From the NCBI RefSeq assembly GCF_040371755.1, contig NZ_BAABWE010000009.1, positions 62,001-126,000 of the forward strand: a stretch of 64,000 bases of DNA, given 5' to 3'. Below the pieces are notes generated by a model. That model was not told where the DNA came from, ran no database searches, and saw only the letters and a program-made list of their open reading frames with translations. Positions 17,336 through 26,005 of the stretch are shown here, in pieces. Position 1 is the stretch's first letter, and every line of letters begins with the position of its first letter. The translations under genes were made by a program, and so were the position numbers. The stretch is from Bermanella sp040371755 (lineage in GTDB: Bacteria > Pseudomonadota > Gammaproteobacteria > Pseudomonadales > Oceanobacteraceae).

Positions 17336-18946
17336 TCATTGGTCCCAATCTAGTCTAATATCCCAAGCATATCGATGCTCTTTCTGTAGTGGCGACACAT
17401 CAGCATCCACTTCTTTAAAGATATTCGTACTTTTAGAAAGCATAGGTTCACGACCAAAAATATAACTTTGCTCCTCAACAATGGTTTTATAGGCTTTATT
17501 TAAGTCCAATGCACGCTGCTTTGATGGGGTTATTAGTTCATAAATTGACGAAATTGCTTCAATTTTTTCATGATGAATAGAGCCATCTTTTTTAAACCAT
17601 TTATCTAACATTTCTGAATTCTGTCTAAATTCATCCCCCCCACTTACTCGTGACATATAAGTCTGATACTCACCCATGCTCTCTCCCTTATTAGGAGCAT
17701 CATTAAGTACTTTCAGGTCTATATACCCCCACCCTTTGGCACCTGTTAATTTTCTAGGAAATGAAAAAGTATGATCAATGGTCGTACCAATGGTTTTATG
17801 GCAACCCGCACAAAAAAACTGCTCTTCTTTGTTTTGTTGACGTAAGTCTCCTTTTTCATCTTCAATGAATCCCCAAATCATCCAACCAAAACCATTGGCA
17901 ATACCTCTATCTTGAAAATCAGATACCCTAGGTAGGTTTTCGAAATGTTTTTCTTTAGACTCTTTATAGTAAGTTTGTCGAATACGACTCAGTGGGTATA
18001 GAGTATGTTTTTTCATGTAGCGTAATTCTTTCATTCTCGGCGCGACACTAATATCTCCTGAATCATTCACACCTAAATAGCGAACACTGTGAATAAATTC
18101 CGTACCTTTCGGGTACAACATATGACCTAAAGATATGGTATTTGCATCACCCACATAAAATGGTCGGCGAACTACATTTGTTACTTTTTCTTCTAATACA
18201 CCGTTAAGGTCTATATCAATATTCAATTCCACTTCGTTAATGGGGTTTGTTGTCGTGTGCGGTAAGTCTAGTATTGATATTTCGAGCAATGCAAGATTGA
18301 TAAAGTACACATCTATGTTCGTTTCAGAACTGATTTGATAGAACGCTTTTGGCAAACGTATTGCGACATCATCTGTTGATCCATTGGTAGGCCAAAACGT
18401 ACTAGGCATTGGTTTATAATTAAATGCCACCCACATAGAACCATCTTTTGCTAAGCCATTTTCTCCAAATGCTTGAGCACCATATTCATAATCTTTAATT
18501 TCAGGAACGACACCACTCCATTCATCCGTTTTCATCCATGTAATAAGATCTGAGTAATTATTTTGATTAATATACGTTAAGATTTCGTGATCACTGATAT
18601 TTTTTATCTTTTCACTTCTGTCAATAAATAGATTTTTCCAACTATTTGTTAAACCTACATCAGAAAAATCATAACTACCTTGTAAGCCTCCATCATTCAT
18701 TAAATTTGATCTATCTTGTTCTTTATATGATTGGTGACAAACATAACAAGGATTATGTTTCCCCTCTGTTTTGGTGTAACACTGGGGAGGAATGACCGCT
18801 TCTGGGTTATATATCTCTCCATGTTTTTCATATTCCAAAGCAGCTATTTCATTTGCTTGAACTGACGTAAACACTTCAAGAGACGGTGCTTCATTACTGC
18901 AAGCTACTTGTAATAAAAGTAGTCCAATTAAACTCAAACGTTTCAT
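17336..18946 (-). CDS. Lipoprotein with two CxxCH haem-binding motifs
   Basis: A 536-residue envelope lipoprotein: signal segment LIGLLLLQVAC with Cys16 at the lipobox. Two c-type haem motifs are visible, CYVCH near residue 67-71 and CAGCH in the C-terminal third, about 310 residues apart, so it may be a di-haem protein or a single-domain enzyme with two distant haems. The intervening part looks beta-rich and has no motif I know. Candidate roles are periplasmic electron transfer or an oxidase. Situated downstream of the PhoX gene and upstream of the MntP-like gene, all leftward. Confidence 0.65.
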   Translation of the reverse strand: MKRLSLIGLLLLQVACSNEAPSLEVFTSVQANEIAALEYEKHGEIYNPEAVIPPQCYTKTEGKHNPCYVCHQSYKEQDRSNLMNDGGLQGSYDFSDVGLTNSWKNLFIDRSEKIKNISDHEILTYINQNNYSDLITWMKTDEWSGVVPEIKDYEYGAQAFGENGLAKDGSMWVAFNYKPMPSTFWPTNGSTDDVAIRLPKAFYQISSETNIDVYFINLALLEISILDLPHTTTNPINEVELNIDIDLNGVLEEKVTNVVRRPFYVGDANTISLGHMLYPKGTEFIHSVRYLGVNDSGDISVAPRMKELRYMKKHTLYPLSRIRQTYYKESKEKHFENLPRVSDFQDRGIANGFGWMIWGFIEDEKGDLRQQNKEEQFFCAGCHKTIGTTIDHTFSFPRKLTGAKGWGYIDLKVLNDAPNKGESMGEYQTYMSRVSGGDEFRQNSEMLDKWFKKDGSIHHEKIEAISSIYELITPSKQRALDLNKAYKTIVEEQSYIFGREPMLSKSTNIFKEVDADVSPLQKEHRYAWDIRLDWDQ

Positions 18947-19027
18947 CTTCTACACCTTGATAAATATTATAAGAGAGGCAGCCTAAGCCACCCCTCTTAC
19001 ATTTTTATGACTAATTCAAACTATCAA

Positions 19028-20914
19028 TTAATCATTTACTTTTGGGTTGTAGATCCAAAGTGTATTGTTTTCTTGGAAGCCATCTTCACCGATAATAATA
19101 CGACCATCATCCATAACGATGACGTTATCAGGCTGAGAAAGAGCGTTTACATCACAACGTTCCGCACCAGTTAAACTAGAACGATAAGTCGACCCCATAA
19201 CAACGGGTTCGATGCGTGCTACGTCATATCCTGCAAGCAATGGCATACGGTATACGCCGCCACAATCTTTCACACGAGCTGAAAGTTGGATATCACCCTC
19301 ATCGTCAATCATTCCTTTATCCATATCAGCAATAGCAAAATATACGAATGCTTGGTCAACATCTTCACCAGATACTAAATCAGTACCTTCAACCGCTTCT
19401 TCTGCACGTTTTTGGTTAACGTAAATGCCCTCAAATTTACGCCACTCGGCTGTCGCGCCTTTAGCACGAGCAGCTTTACGAGACTCAAGGAAAGCTATTC
19501 TGTTATCCATTGCTTGCTCAGCAGTCACTTTACCACCACCGTTTGCCACTGTTGGATAATTCGCGGCTCCATCTGCCCAAGCTTGTGCGTCAGCATCCGT
19601 TAGATATGAAGTATCCCCACCATCGTGATATTCAATTGCATCGTACTGAGCAATCCAAGTTTCTATTTCAGCATCAGAACCATGGGCCAGTTCAATCCAT
19701 GTAATATCAAACCCTGTAGTTTGTGGCTCTGTACTACCGGTATCTTGAGTTAATTTTGCGCCATACAATGTACCTGCACTTAAGTCTTCTGCCACATCCG
19801 CAACAAACTTAAACATCACACCGTTTGTATTATCCTGTGAAAGATATACGGTTTTACGGTCAGGCATAACAATTGAGTTTTCGTGTTCAAATCGACCCAT
19901 TGCATAACGCTTAACTGGGGTAGGGTTTGCAGAGATAGCATCTTCGATTTCAACAATATAGTGAAGACGATATGTATTTGGCACGACGTTAGGAGATGAA
20001 TTGGTTGGGTCCATATATGCTTTTAATGCATCACGGTTACCATAAGAATCGTCAGCACTTAAGTCATCCCAAAGGTGAGTTGAATCGCCAAAGTTGCCCC
20101 ACTCTTCTGAAGTAAGTGGTGTACCCCAAGGTGAAACAGAGCCAAAGCAGTTTGCTATTGTTCCCCAATCACCAAAGTCCAACATCATTACATCAGAGTT
20201 ATCAACAACCCAACCTGCATTGGTTTTGTTAACTTTTAAACGACTCATACCCCCAGGAATTGATTCCCAGTTTGTGAATAAGTAACCTTCATTTTCCGCA
20301 GTTTCCACAAACCCATTAAAATCAGGATCATCAATGGTAACCACTTCAGCGGTTCCGTTTTTATCGTAAACCACACCTAGTCCATTTGGTAAGCCACCAC
20401 TGAACGTGTCTCCGGTTTGTGCAATAACTTGATACTCACCATATGCTGATACAACCGTTTGGCGCTCTTTTGTACTCTGAGGCACAGGCGATGAAATTAA
20501 GTTTTTAGGTAAATTATTTATATTCACCCCTTTTAGTACACCTACAGTACCTTTGTTAAAAACTTTATCGTCTTTGTCTGTTTCTAAGTTAGCATCTGAC
20601 GGATGCTGAACATTAAAAAATAAATCACCTTGCTGCGTTAAAAATGCACCGGTCACCTCGGCGCCAGCGGGTACAGTTGCAAGACGTGTCAGTCCTGCCG
20701 TCATTAGACCTGCATCTGCTCCATTTGAGCCGTTACTTCCGTCAGTGCCATTTAGGCCATCAATACCATCTGTTCCATTTAGTCCGTTTGTACCATCAAC
20801 GCCATTACGGCCAGAGATACCCTCATCACCGTCTGAACCACATGCCGTTAACATGCCAAGTGTTGCCAGCATAATTGCACTGGCTAAAGGTTTTTTTATA
20901 TTACCCATCATCAT
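19028..20914 (-). CDS. PhoX-family (DUF839) lipoprotein with collagen-like linker
   Basis: A 628-residue lipoprotein (lipobox LTAC, Cys25). Directly after it come 14 uninterrupted Gly-X-Y triplets (Gly26-Gly65), rich in Asn and Asp, then a PhoX/DUF839 beta-propeller. Characteristic stretches include LFTNWESIPGGMSRL, RFEHENSIVMPDRKTVYLSQDN and PDNVIVMDDGRIIIGEDGF, which in PhoX enzymes coordinate calcium and iron. Phosphatase activity is likely but not certain, since many DUF839 proteins are uncharacterised. Three consecutive ATGs begin the frame; AAGG upstream is best spaced for the third (20908). Leftmost members of the same strand follow. Confidence 0.8.
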   Translation of the reverse strand: MMMGNIKKPLASAIMLATLGMLTACGSDGDEGISGRNGVDGTNGLNGTDGIDGLNGTDGSNGSNGADAGLMTAGLTRLATVPAGAEVTGAFLTQQGDLFFNVQHPSDANLETDKDDKVFNKGTVGVLKGVNINNLPKNLISSPVPQSTKERQTVVSAYGEYQVIAQTGDTFSGGLPNGLGVVYDKNGTAEVVTIDDPDFNGFVETAENEGYLFTNWESIPGGMSRLKVNKTNAGWVVDNSDVMMLDFGDWGTIANCFGSVSPWGTPLTSEEWGNFGDSTHLWDDLSADDSYGNRDALKAYMDPTNSSPNVVPNTYRLHYIVEIEDAISANPTPVKRYAMGRFEHENSIVMPDRKTVYLSQDNTNGVMFKFVADVAEDLSAGTLYGAKLTQDTGSTEPQTTGFDITWIELAHGSDAEIETWIAQYDAIEYHDGGDTSYLTDADAQAWADGAANYPTVANGGGKVTAEQAMDNRIAFLESRKAARAKGATAEWRKFEGIYVNQKRAEEAVEGTDLVSGEDVDQAFVYFAIADMDKGMIDDEGDIQLSARVKDCGGVYRMPLLAGYDVARIEPVVMGSTYRSSLTGAERCDVNALSQPDNVIVMDDGRIIIGEDGFQENNTLWIYNPKVND

Positions 20915-21101
20915 GCCCTTCTAATTCTGAATTTAGGAATCATTTCCTGGTGGGTAAACTAAAGATGAAAAATGACAGAGAGATAAATAAAATGTGAAAG
21001 GTTTACTTCTTTTTTATGAATAAAATATAGACAAAATATGAATGTGGACTTAGGCCTAGAGGCTTGAAATTAGCCTCTGAATATGAATATAAAGAATTTA
21101 A

Positions 21102-21758
21102 TTAACACCAACTGGCTTCAAATTGCGGCTGTTTTAGCATTTCCTCTATATTGGCATTAAGTACTCGATACCCAACATTGCCATACAAAGTCTGACGACC
21201 GCCATCAATTACATAAGATGGGCTTCCTTTTATGCCTTTTTGTCCGGCCATTTGATAATTGCTCATTAAGCTTGCCATTGCTAAGCCATTTACAATTTTT
21301 TCGTCTATTTTTTGAGGATCTAAACAATGGGATTTTGCTAATTCAGAAAGTACATTCAAATCAGAAATATCTTTTGCTTGTTCAAAAAAATACTTACGCA
21401 CGAGCAGAGAAAAATTAATTGCTTCATTTGAATCATAACTAAGCTCAACGGCTTTTATATATAAATGAGAATTAGCTGATGTCGTAGGTTTTGTTTTAGT
21501 CCATACATCAGGGTGAATAACGGCATCATATTGAGAAGCACTTTCTTTTACATGATTTGCAAAACCTGAATATCCTCCCTTTTCATGCCACGAAGTACTC
21601 ATTTTATTGGGCACGTCACCAAATATATCAACATAGTGATAATTAAATTCAATTGAGTTTCCAAATGTATTTTTTAGTTCCTCTATGCGTCTTTGTGCAA
21701 TCCATGCCCAAACACAAAGCACGTCAGAATAATATTGGATAGCAAGAGGTTCTTTCAT
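21102..21758 (-). CDS. DsbA/FrnE-family thioredoxin-fold protein
   Basis: A 218-residue protein of the DsbA/HCCA-isomerase superfamily. The opening YYSDVLCVWAWIAQRR aligns with the active-site strand, but the CxxC is reduced to one Cys (CVWA), as in glutathione-using 2-hydroxychromene-2-carboxylate isomerases and some FrnE-like proteins. The cis-proline loop is GIKGSPSYVIDG near 180-190. There is no signal peptide, so it is cytoplasmic. Substrate unknown. It stands alone upstream of PhoX, with a 187-bp gap. Confidence 0.75.
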   Translation of the reverse strand: MKEPLAIQYYSDVLCVWAWIAQRRIEELKNTFGNSIEFNYHYVDIFGDVPNKMSTSWHEKGGYSGFANHVKESASQYDAVIHPDVWTKTKPTTSANSHLYIKAVELSYDSNEAINFSLLVRKYFFEQAKDISDLNVLSELAKSHCLDPQKIDEKIVNGLAMASLMSNYQMAGQKGIKGSPSYVIDGGRQTLYGNVGYRVLNANIEEMLKQPQFEASWC

Positions 21759-21825
21759 AGTTAAGACTCTTATGAGGTTCTAAACGGATAGATTAAAACA
21801 AGCGATATTAAATGACAATTATAAA

Positions 21826-21860
21826 AAAACCTGATCAATCCAATGGATCAATCAGGTTTT
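21826..21860 (-). terminator. Terminator of the cpxP-like gene
   Basis: AAAACCTGAT (21826-21835) pairs with ATCAGGTTTT (21851-21860); further pairing is possible inside. A-rich and T-rich flanks make it usable from either strand. It lies just past the cpxP-like stop. Confidence 0.75.
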
Positions 21861-21882
21861 TAATTAAATGTTTTTACTAAAA

Positions 21883-22350
21883 TTAGTGAGAATGATTTTT
21901 AGGCTTATGGCCACCCTTTTCATGGCGTTTACCATGTTTACCCTTCCCTTTATGGTTTGATTTTTTCTCTAACATAGCTTGATAAAGAATTTTTTGACGA
22001 TCATCTAAAATCTGGTAAATCTCATTTTGAGTTTTTAGACGTTTGATCATTTTTTCTTTATGTAATTTTGATGACTCTTCAGCAATTTCTTTCGCTTTTG
22101 AGTCAGAGTAATTTGCAAGTAACTCACGTTTCTTTTTCTTAAGGGCCTTGAATTTTTCTTTGTTTTCAGCCCTATTATCCATTTGGCTTTGTTTAATGCT
22201 TTCAACCTTCTTCTGCTGGGCAGGGGTTAAATCAAGTTCTTTGACAAAACGTTTACCCATTTTGCCTTCAAATGCATTCGCATTCATGCCAAATATCAAT
22301 AATAATGATAATACGCTTAGAAGTTGAATAACCGGTTGTTTAATTTTCAT
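21883..22350 (-). CDS. cpxP: Spy/CpxP-family periplasmic protein
   Basis: A 155-residue protein with a signal peptide (1-26, ending NANA), an LTPAQQKK motif near 41-48 and long lysine/glutamate-rich helices, the pattern of the Spy/CpxP chaperone family. The tail (about 130-155) is an unusual His/Lys/Gly run that could bind metal. It is divergent from cpxRA across a 142-bp gap holding a perfect CpxR box about 78 bp upstream of its start. That arrangement matches E. coli cpxP, which dampens CpxA signalling, and is why I use the symbol. Confidence 0.75.
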   Translation of the reverse strand: MKIKQPVIQLLSVLSLLLIFGMNANAFEGKMGKRFVKELDLTPAQQKKVESIKQSQMDNRAENKEKFKALKKKKRELLANYSDSKAKEIAEESSKLHKEKMIKRLKTQNEIYQILDDRQKILYQAMLEKKSNHKGKGKHGKRHEKGGHKPKNHSH

Positions 22351-22427
22351 TAAGTATTCCTCTTGATTGATTTAAGCAACTACCTAAAGATTCTACTCGA
22401 GAATAGGTCAAGTTGGGATAAGAAAGC

Positions 22428-22442
22428 GTAAAGTAGGGTAAA
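22428..22442. promoter_or_regulatory. CpxR box
   Basis: GTAAA-N5-GTAAA (22428-22432 and 22438-22442) is an exact match to the CpxR consensus. It lies between the divergent cpxP-like and cpxR genes, 78 bp from the former and 50 bp from the cpxR ATG, where it could activate both. Confidence 0.8.
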
Positions 22443-22492
22443 GCCCAGACTACTTGCTTGATATAAGTCCATATGCAGATAAAAATGTCACC

Positions 22493-23170
22493 ATGAATAC
22501 TATATTACTAATTGACGACGACCATGACCTATCTGAGCTTTTGTGTGAGTACCTCACAGCTGAAAACTTCCAGATAGAAGCAGCATACACCGGAAACCAA
22601 GGCTTAGAAATGGCTAAAAATGGTCAATATGAGCTCATTATTCTGGATGTAATGCTACCTAATATGAATGGTGTTGAGGTGCTAAAACAAATGCGCCAAT
22701 CCAACATCATGACGCCTGTTTTAATGCTAACCGCCAAAGGTGATGATGTTGACCGCATTCTTGGTTTAGAGTTAGGTGCTGATGATTATGTCCCTAAGCC
22801 GTGCAACCCTAGAGAGCTACTCGCACGAATTAACGCGATTTTACGGCGCTCACTTAATACCCAAACCACCTCACCTCAATCCAGTCATTTCAGTGTGGAT
22901 ACTCGTCGACTTGAGGCCAAATATAAAGGCCAAATCCTTAAATTAACGGGCGCAGAATTTAAGACCCTTGAGTCATTACATAGCCGATTTGGAGAAATTG
23001 TGACAAAGGAAACCCTATGTGAAGAGGCATTAGGTAGGGCTTTAACTCGATATGACCGAAGTATTGATGTACATGTTAGTAACTTGCGCAAAAAACTAAT
23101 CGAAGCAGGGGCCCAAAGTGACGTTATCATTAATCAACGAGGAGCAGGTTACCTGCTCAAGCCTGAATAA
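22493..23170 (+). CDS. cpxR: Response regulator CpxR
   Basis: An OmpR-family regulator of 225 residues from the ATG at 22493 (the frame extends 13 codons upstream without ATG or sensible sequence, and MNTILLIDDDHDLSELL matches CpxR N-termini). Receiver: acidic pair near 8-10, phosphoacceptor Asp in LIILDVMLP near 51, Lys in DDYVPKP near 103. Winged-helix DNA-binding domain follows (RRLEAKYKG to the C-terminus), with the RSIDVHVSNLRKKL recognition helix. It is followed 3 bp later by cpxA and preceded by a CpxR box, implying autoregulation. Confidence 0.9.
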   Translation: MNTILLIDDDHDLSELLCEYLTAENFQIEAAYTGNQGLEMAKNGQYELIILDVMLPNMNGVEVLKQMRQSNIMTPVLMLTAKGDDVDRILGLELGADDYVPKPCNPRELLARINAILRRSLNTQTTSPQSSHFSVDTRRLEAKYKGQILKLTGAEFKTLESLHSRFGEIVTKETLCEEALGRALTRYDRSIDVHVSNLRKKLIEAGAQSDVIINQRGAGYLLKPE

Positions 23171-23173
23171 CTT

Positions 23174-24526
23174 ATGTTTGGATTAACGGGGCGCATACTT
23201 TTTAGCTTTTGGCTTACTTTGATTTTAGTTGTCATTGCAATGGTCATCATCTTTATCAGCCAAAACGATGATGAACACGAGCCACATGAATTCCCTCCTA
23301 TTAAAATTGCTCAAACCCTCACACTCAAACTACTGAGTGACGAATATATTGACGTTCAGTCTTGGTTTGCAATTCAGAAGGATCGAGAAATCAAGCGTCT
23401 ATTTGTTATTAATCATGGCCAAGAAATACTTAAACGATCATTACCGCCGGCATTGGCTAAGATCAATAAAAATCTATCGTCTACCAGTCCGTTCATTCAT
23501 AAAGTTCGCAGAGGTTTTGTATTTGTAGGTCGCCAGCTTTTATTACCAAGTGGAAAAACAGTTAATATCTTAGTAAAAAGCCCCCATAATAAACCACCAC
23601 TTCACCATGTTATTGCAGACCAATGGCTAGGGTTTGTTATCTCAGCTTGTTTAATTAGCGGGCTTATCAGTTATCTCTTAGCCCTTTACATAATGAAGCC
23701 CATCTCTCATTTACGGCAAGCAACTCAGAAGCTATCAGCGGGAGACCTATCTATCCGTGTGCAGGATGATATTAAATCTGGAAGGGGGGAAATGTCATTA
23801 CTGGCTCAAGACTTTGATGACATGGCAGATAAGCTGGATAGAACCATGTCATCTCATAAACATTTGATTCAAGATATTAGTCATGAACTACGCAGTCCAG
23901 TGGCTCGGCTTCAACTAGCATTAGAGTTATGCAAGAAACGACTTAAAATTCCTGATGATCAAGTTGACATGATGCGCATTGAAAAAGAATGTAATCAACT
24001 TAATACCATTATTAATACATTGCTAAATTTACCCGCTTATGAACTCGATCCGTCACTGGCATTGCAGGATACTATCGATATTAATCAACTGCTCAAGTCC
24101 ATTTGTCATGATTTGAGCTTTACCCATAAAGACAAACCTATTGAGCTCGTCATCCAGCATGAAACGGGGCCTAATATATCTGGCAATACACAATTATTAC
24201 GCAGTGCTTTAGAAAACATCCTTAAAAATGCTCAGTACTATCATCAAGGCGATCAACACATTAAGGTGACTTCAGAGATAAATAACAACGCCTTAATAAT
24301 CACATGCCTAGACAACGGGCCAGGGGTAGACACAGATAAGCTAGAAGAAATCTTTAAACCGTTTTATCGAATCAGCCAAGCACGGGAAAGAAGCAGCGGT
24401 GGACACGGATTGGGTCTAGCGATTAGCAAACGTGCTATTGAATTGCACCGTGGCAATATACAAGCCACTCATAATACACCTCAAGGGCTCTGTGTGATGG
24501 TTACACTGCCCTTAAATAACTTATAG
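23174..24526 (+). CDS. cpxA: Sensor histidine kinase CpxA
   Basis: A 450-residue inner-membrane kinase. TM1 covers about 8-28, a periplasmic sensor domain 29-150, TM2 about 155-175, then HAMP (about 176-230), a HisKA helix with phospho-His in QDISHELRSPVARL, and an HATPase_c domain with N-box NILKNAQYY, G1 DNGPG and G2 GGHGLGLAIS. Partner of CpxR in envelope-stress sensing, with the divergent CpxP-like protein as likely inhibitor. The stop overlaps the convergent patatin-like gene by 6 bp. Confidence 0.9.
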   Translation: MFGLTGRILFSFWLTLILVVIAMVIIFISQNDDEHEPHEFPPIKIAQTLTLKLLSDEYIDVQSWFAIQKDREIKRLFVINHGQEILKRSLPPALAKINKNLSSTSPFIHKVRRGFVFVGRQLLLPSGKTVNILVKSPHNKPPLHHVIADQWLGFVISACLISGLISYLLALYIMKPISHLRQATQKLSAGDLSIRVQDDIKSGRGEMSLLAQDFDDMADKLDRTMSSHKHLIQDISHELRSPVARLQLALELCKKRLKIPDDQVDMMRIEKECNQLNTIINTLLNLPAYELDPSLALQDTIDINQLLKSICHDLSFTHKDKPIELVIQHETGPNISGNTQLLRSALENILKNAQYYHQGDQHIKVTSEINNNALIITCLDNGPGVDTDKLEEIFKPFYRISQARERSSGGHGLGLAISKRAIELHRGNIQATHNTPQGLCVMVTLPLNNL

Positions 24527-25570
24527 AATCACTTCTATTGGTTTCACTGCACTGGCAAATTGATCTTTATGCCATTTTTGATGGAAATCAGCCACTAAGC
24601 GATCTGTTGCTGAAAGTACATTCTGCCAGTACGACTCCCGTTGTATGTCGTCCATTTTAATAAAGTCTTTACGATCGGGAATTTTTCCGTAAGGAAGCGA
24701 ATCTATAAATTTCTGACTTGGGACAACCATGACCACGTTTTCATAATTTTTCGCTTTTGCACGACGCCATGGAATGGCTTTATCAAACCAGCCCGGCACC
24801 ACTTTAGGTGAGAAATGAGGATAAAAAACTAACCCCTTTTGAGCATTAAAAGGACCGGCAAAATGATAATCCACCATGCCACCATCCCAATGCCAACGAT
24901 CTTTACCGCCAGCCACTTTGATAGGCTCTAAAGCCATAGGAATAGCTCCAGATGCCACTAGCGCCCCATGAAGATTATGTACACCTAGCTCAATAATTTC
25001 TGGACGCTCATGATATGGTGCATGACTACCACCCTGTGAGATTAATACTCGCGGGTATAGAGCTTCGACCACTTTACTCGACAATAAGTTACCAGTAGCG
25101 GCGGTTAACAAACCCAATGTTTGGCTCACGTTACTGCGCCCATTCATCAAAAAACGATTACGCACAGCCACCACATGTAAACGGCGCTTTTCATTAGTAA
25201 CAATAAATTCAGATTGCTCGTCATCAAATATGGTATCAAGAACTAAATTGACGAACTCAGTGATTTCTTGAGGATTCAACGTTTCATAACGTTGATGCAT
25301 GTATATGGATTCAAAGGCCTTAAATGCGGCTAATGGATCTTTTTGGGCGTAGCAAGCCATACGCCAAGAACCGATACTAGAGCCGACTAAATCAATAGAT
25401 TGAGTTGCTTTAGGTAAAAAATGCTCTGCTAAGTACTGATCTAAACGGGAAAGGATTAACCATTTAGGGCCACCACTGGCTCCTACCATTAATTCAATAT
25501 CTTGAGGCTGTAAACCTTTGTTTTGTATGTGATGAAGAGCTTTAGCTCCAGCCAGGATTTCAATGGTCAT
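24521..25570 (-). CDS. Patatin-like phospholipase
   Basis: A 349-residue patatin-family acyl hydrolase. The glycine-rich oxyanion loop is GASGGPK near 30-36, the nucleophile elbow GSSIGSW near 63-69 supplies the catalytic Ser, and DGGMVDY near 228-234 supplies the dyad Asp. Expected to hydrolyse phospholipid or other acyl esters. No signal peptide, so it probably acts in the cytoplasm. Monocistronic, ending in a 6-bp overlap with cpxA on the opposite strand. Confidence 0.85.
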   Translation of the reverse strand: MTIEILAGAKALHHIQNKGLQPQDIELMVGASGGPKWLILSRLDQYLAEHFLPKATQSIDLVGSSIGSWRMACYAQKDPLAAFKAFESIYMHQRYETLNPQEITEFVNLVLDTIFDDEQSEFIVTNEKRRLHVVAVRNRFLMNGRSNVSQTLGLLTAATGNLLSSKVVEALYPRVLISQGGSHAPYHERPEIIELGVHNLHGALVASGAIPMALEPIKVAGGKDRWHWDGGMVDYHFAGPFNAQKGLVFYPHFSPKVVPGWFDKAIPWRRAKAKNYENVVMVVPSQKFIDSLPYGKIPDRKDFIKMDDIQRESYWQNVLSATDRLVADFHQKWHKDQFASAVKPIEVIL

Positions 25571-25755
25571 AGCGGTATCTATTTCTAAGTCAGATTACAT
25601 ATTGCCTATTTAAAATTGTCAGGCAATCAATATGATCTGAAACACTGTGTATTAAAAACGAATTCAACCATATTAAGCACAAAAAAACAGTAAAGTCTTG
25701 CGGGTATTGTCCGATAACAATACTAAGGCCATCACCTTTAAGCAGGAGCATTAAA

Positions 25756-25962
25756 ATGTATACAGGGAAAAGCTATCAATTTACCACCGCCATCGAACAA
25801 CAGGCGTTTCATGAAGGCCTAAAGGCTACTTTCACCACAAAAAACCCGTATTGCATCTCGCAAAGCCCTCATGCAGCAAGAGCTTGGAGTCGAGGCAATC
25901 AATTGGGCTTTAGGCTTTCTGCCCGTTTAGGTGTGCAATACTTAAATGCCGTGAAATTTTGA
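25756..25962 (+). CDS. Rmf/CrpP-like small protein
   Basis: A 68-residue protein with a strong RBS (CAGGAG, 25742-25747, 8 nt before the ATG) and an intrinsic terminator just after, so it looks like a real stand-alone gene. The layout A-F-x2-G-L, then NPY, then A-W-x2-G-x2-L-G resembles ribosome modulation factor and related Rmf/CrpP proteins, where two helices flank an NPY or CPY turn. If right, it may bind ribosomes in stationary phase. The match is by motif spacing only. Confidence 0.55.
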   Translation: MYTGKSYQFTTAIEQQAFHEGLKATFTTKNPYCISQSPHAARAWSRGNQLGFRLSARLGVQYLNAVKF

Positions 25963-25972
25963 TTTCAAACTA

Positions 25973-25993
25973 AAAGCCCAATCATTGGGCTTT
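25973..25993 (+). terminator. Intrinsic terminator after the Rmf-like gene
   Basis: AAAGCCCAA (25973-25981), TCA loop, TTGGGCTTT (25985-25993) followed by TT. It lies between convergent genes and could serve both. Confidence 0.85.
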
Positions 25994-26005
25994 TTATGCT
26001 TTTCA

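Noticed and set aside
18960..21100. Phosphate-box (Pho box) search upstream of PhoX
   Set aside because: I could not see a convincing pair of CTGTCAT-type direct repeats in 20915-21101, so phosphate control is not claimed.
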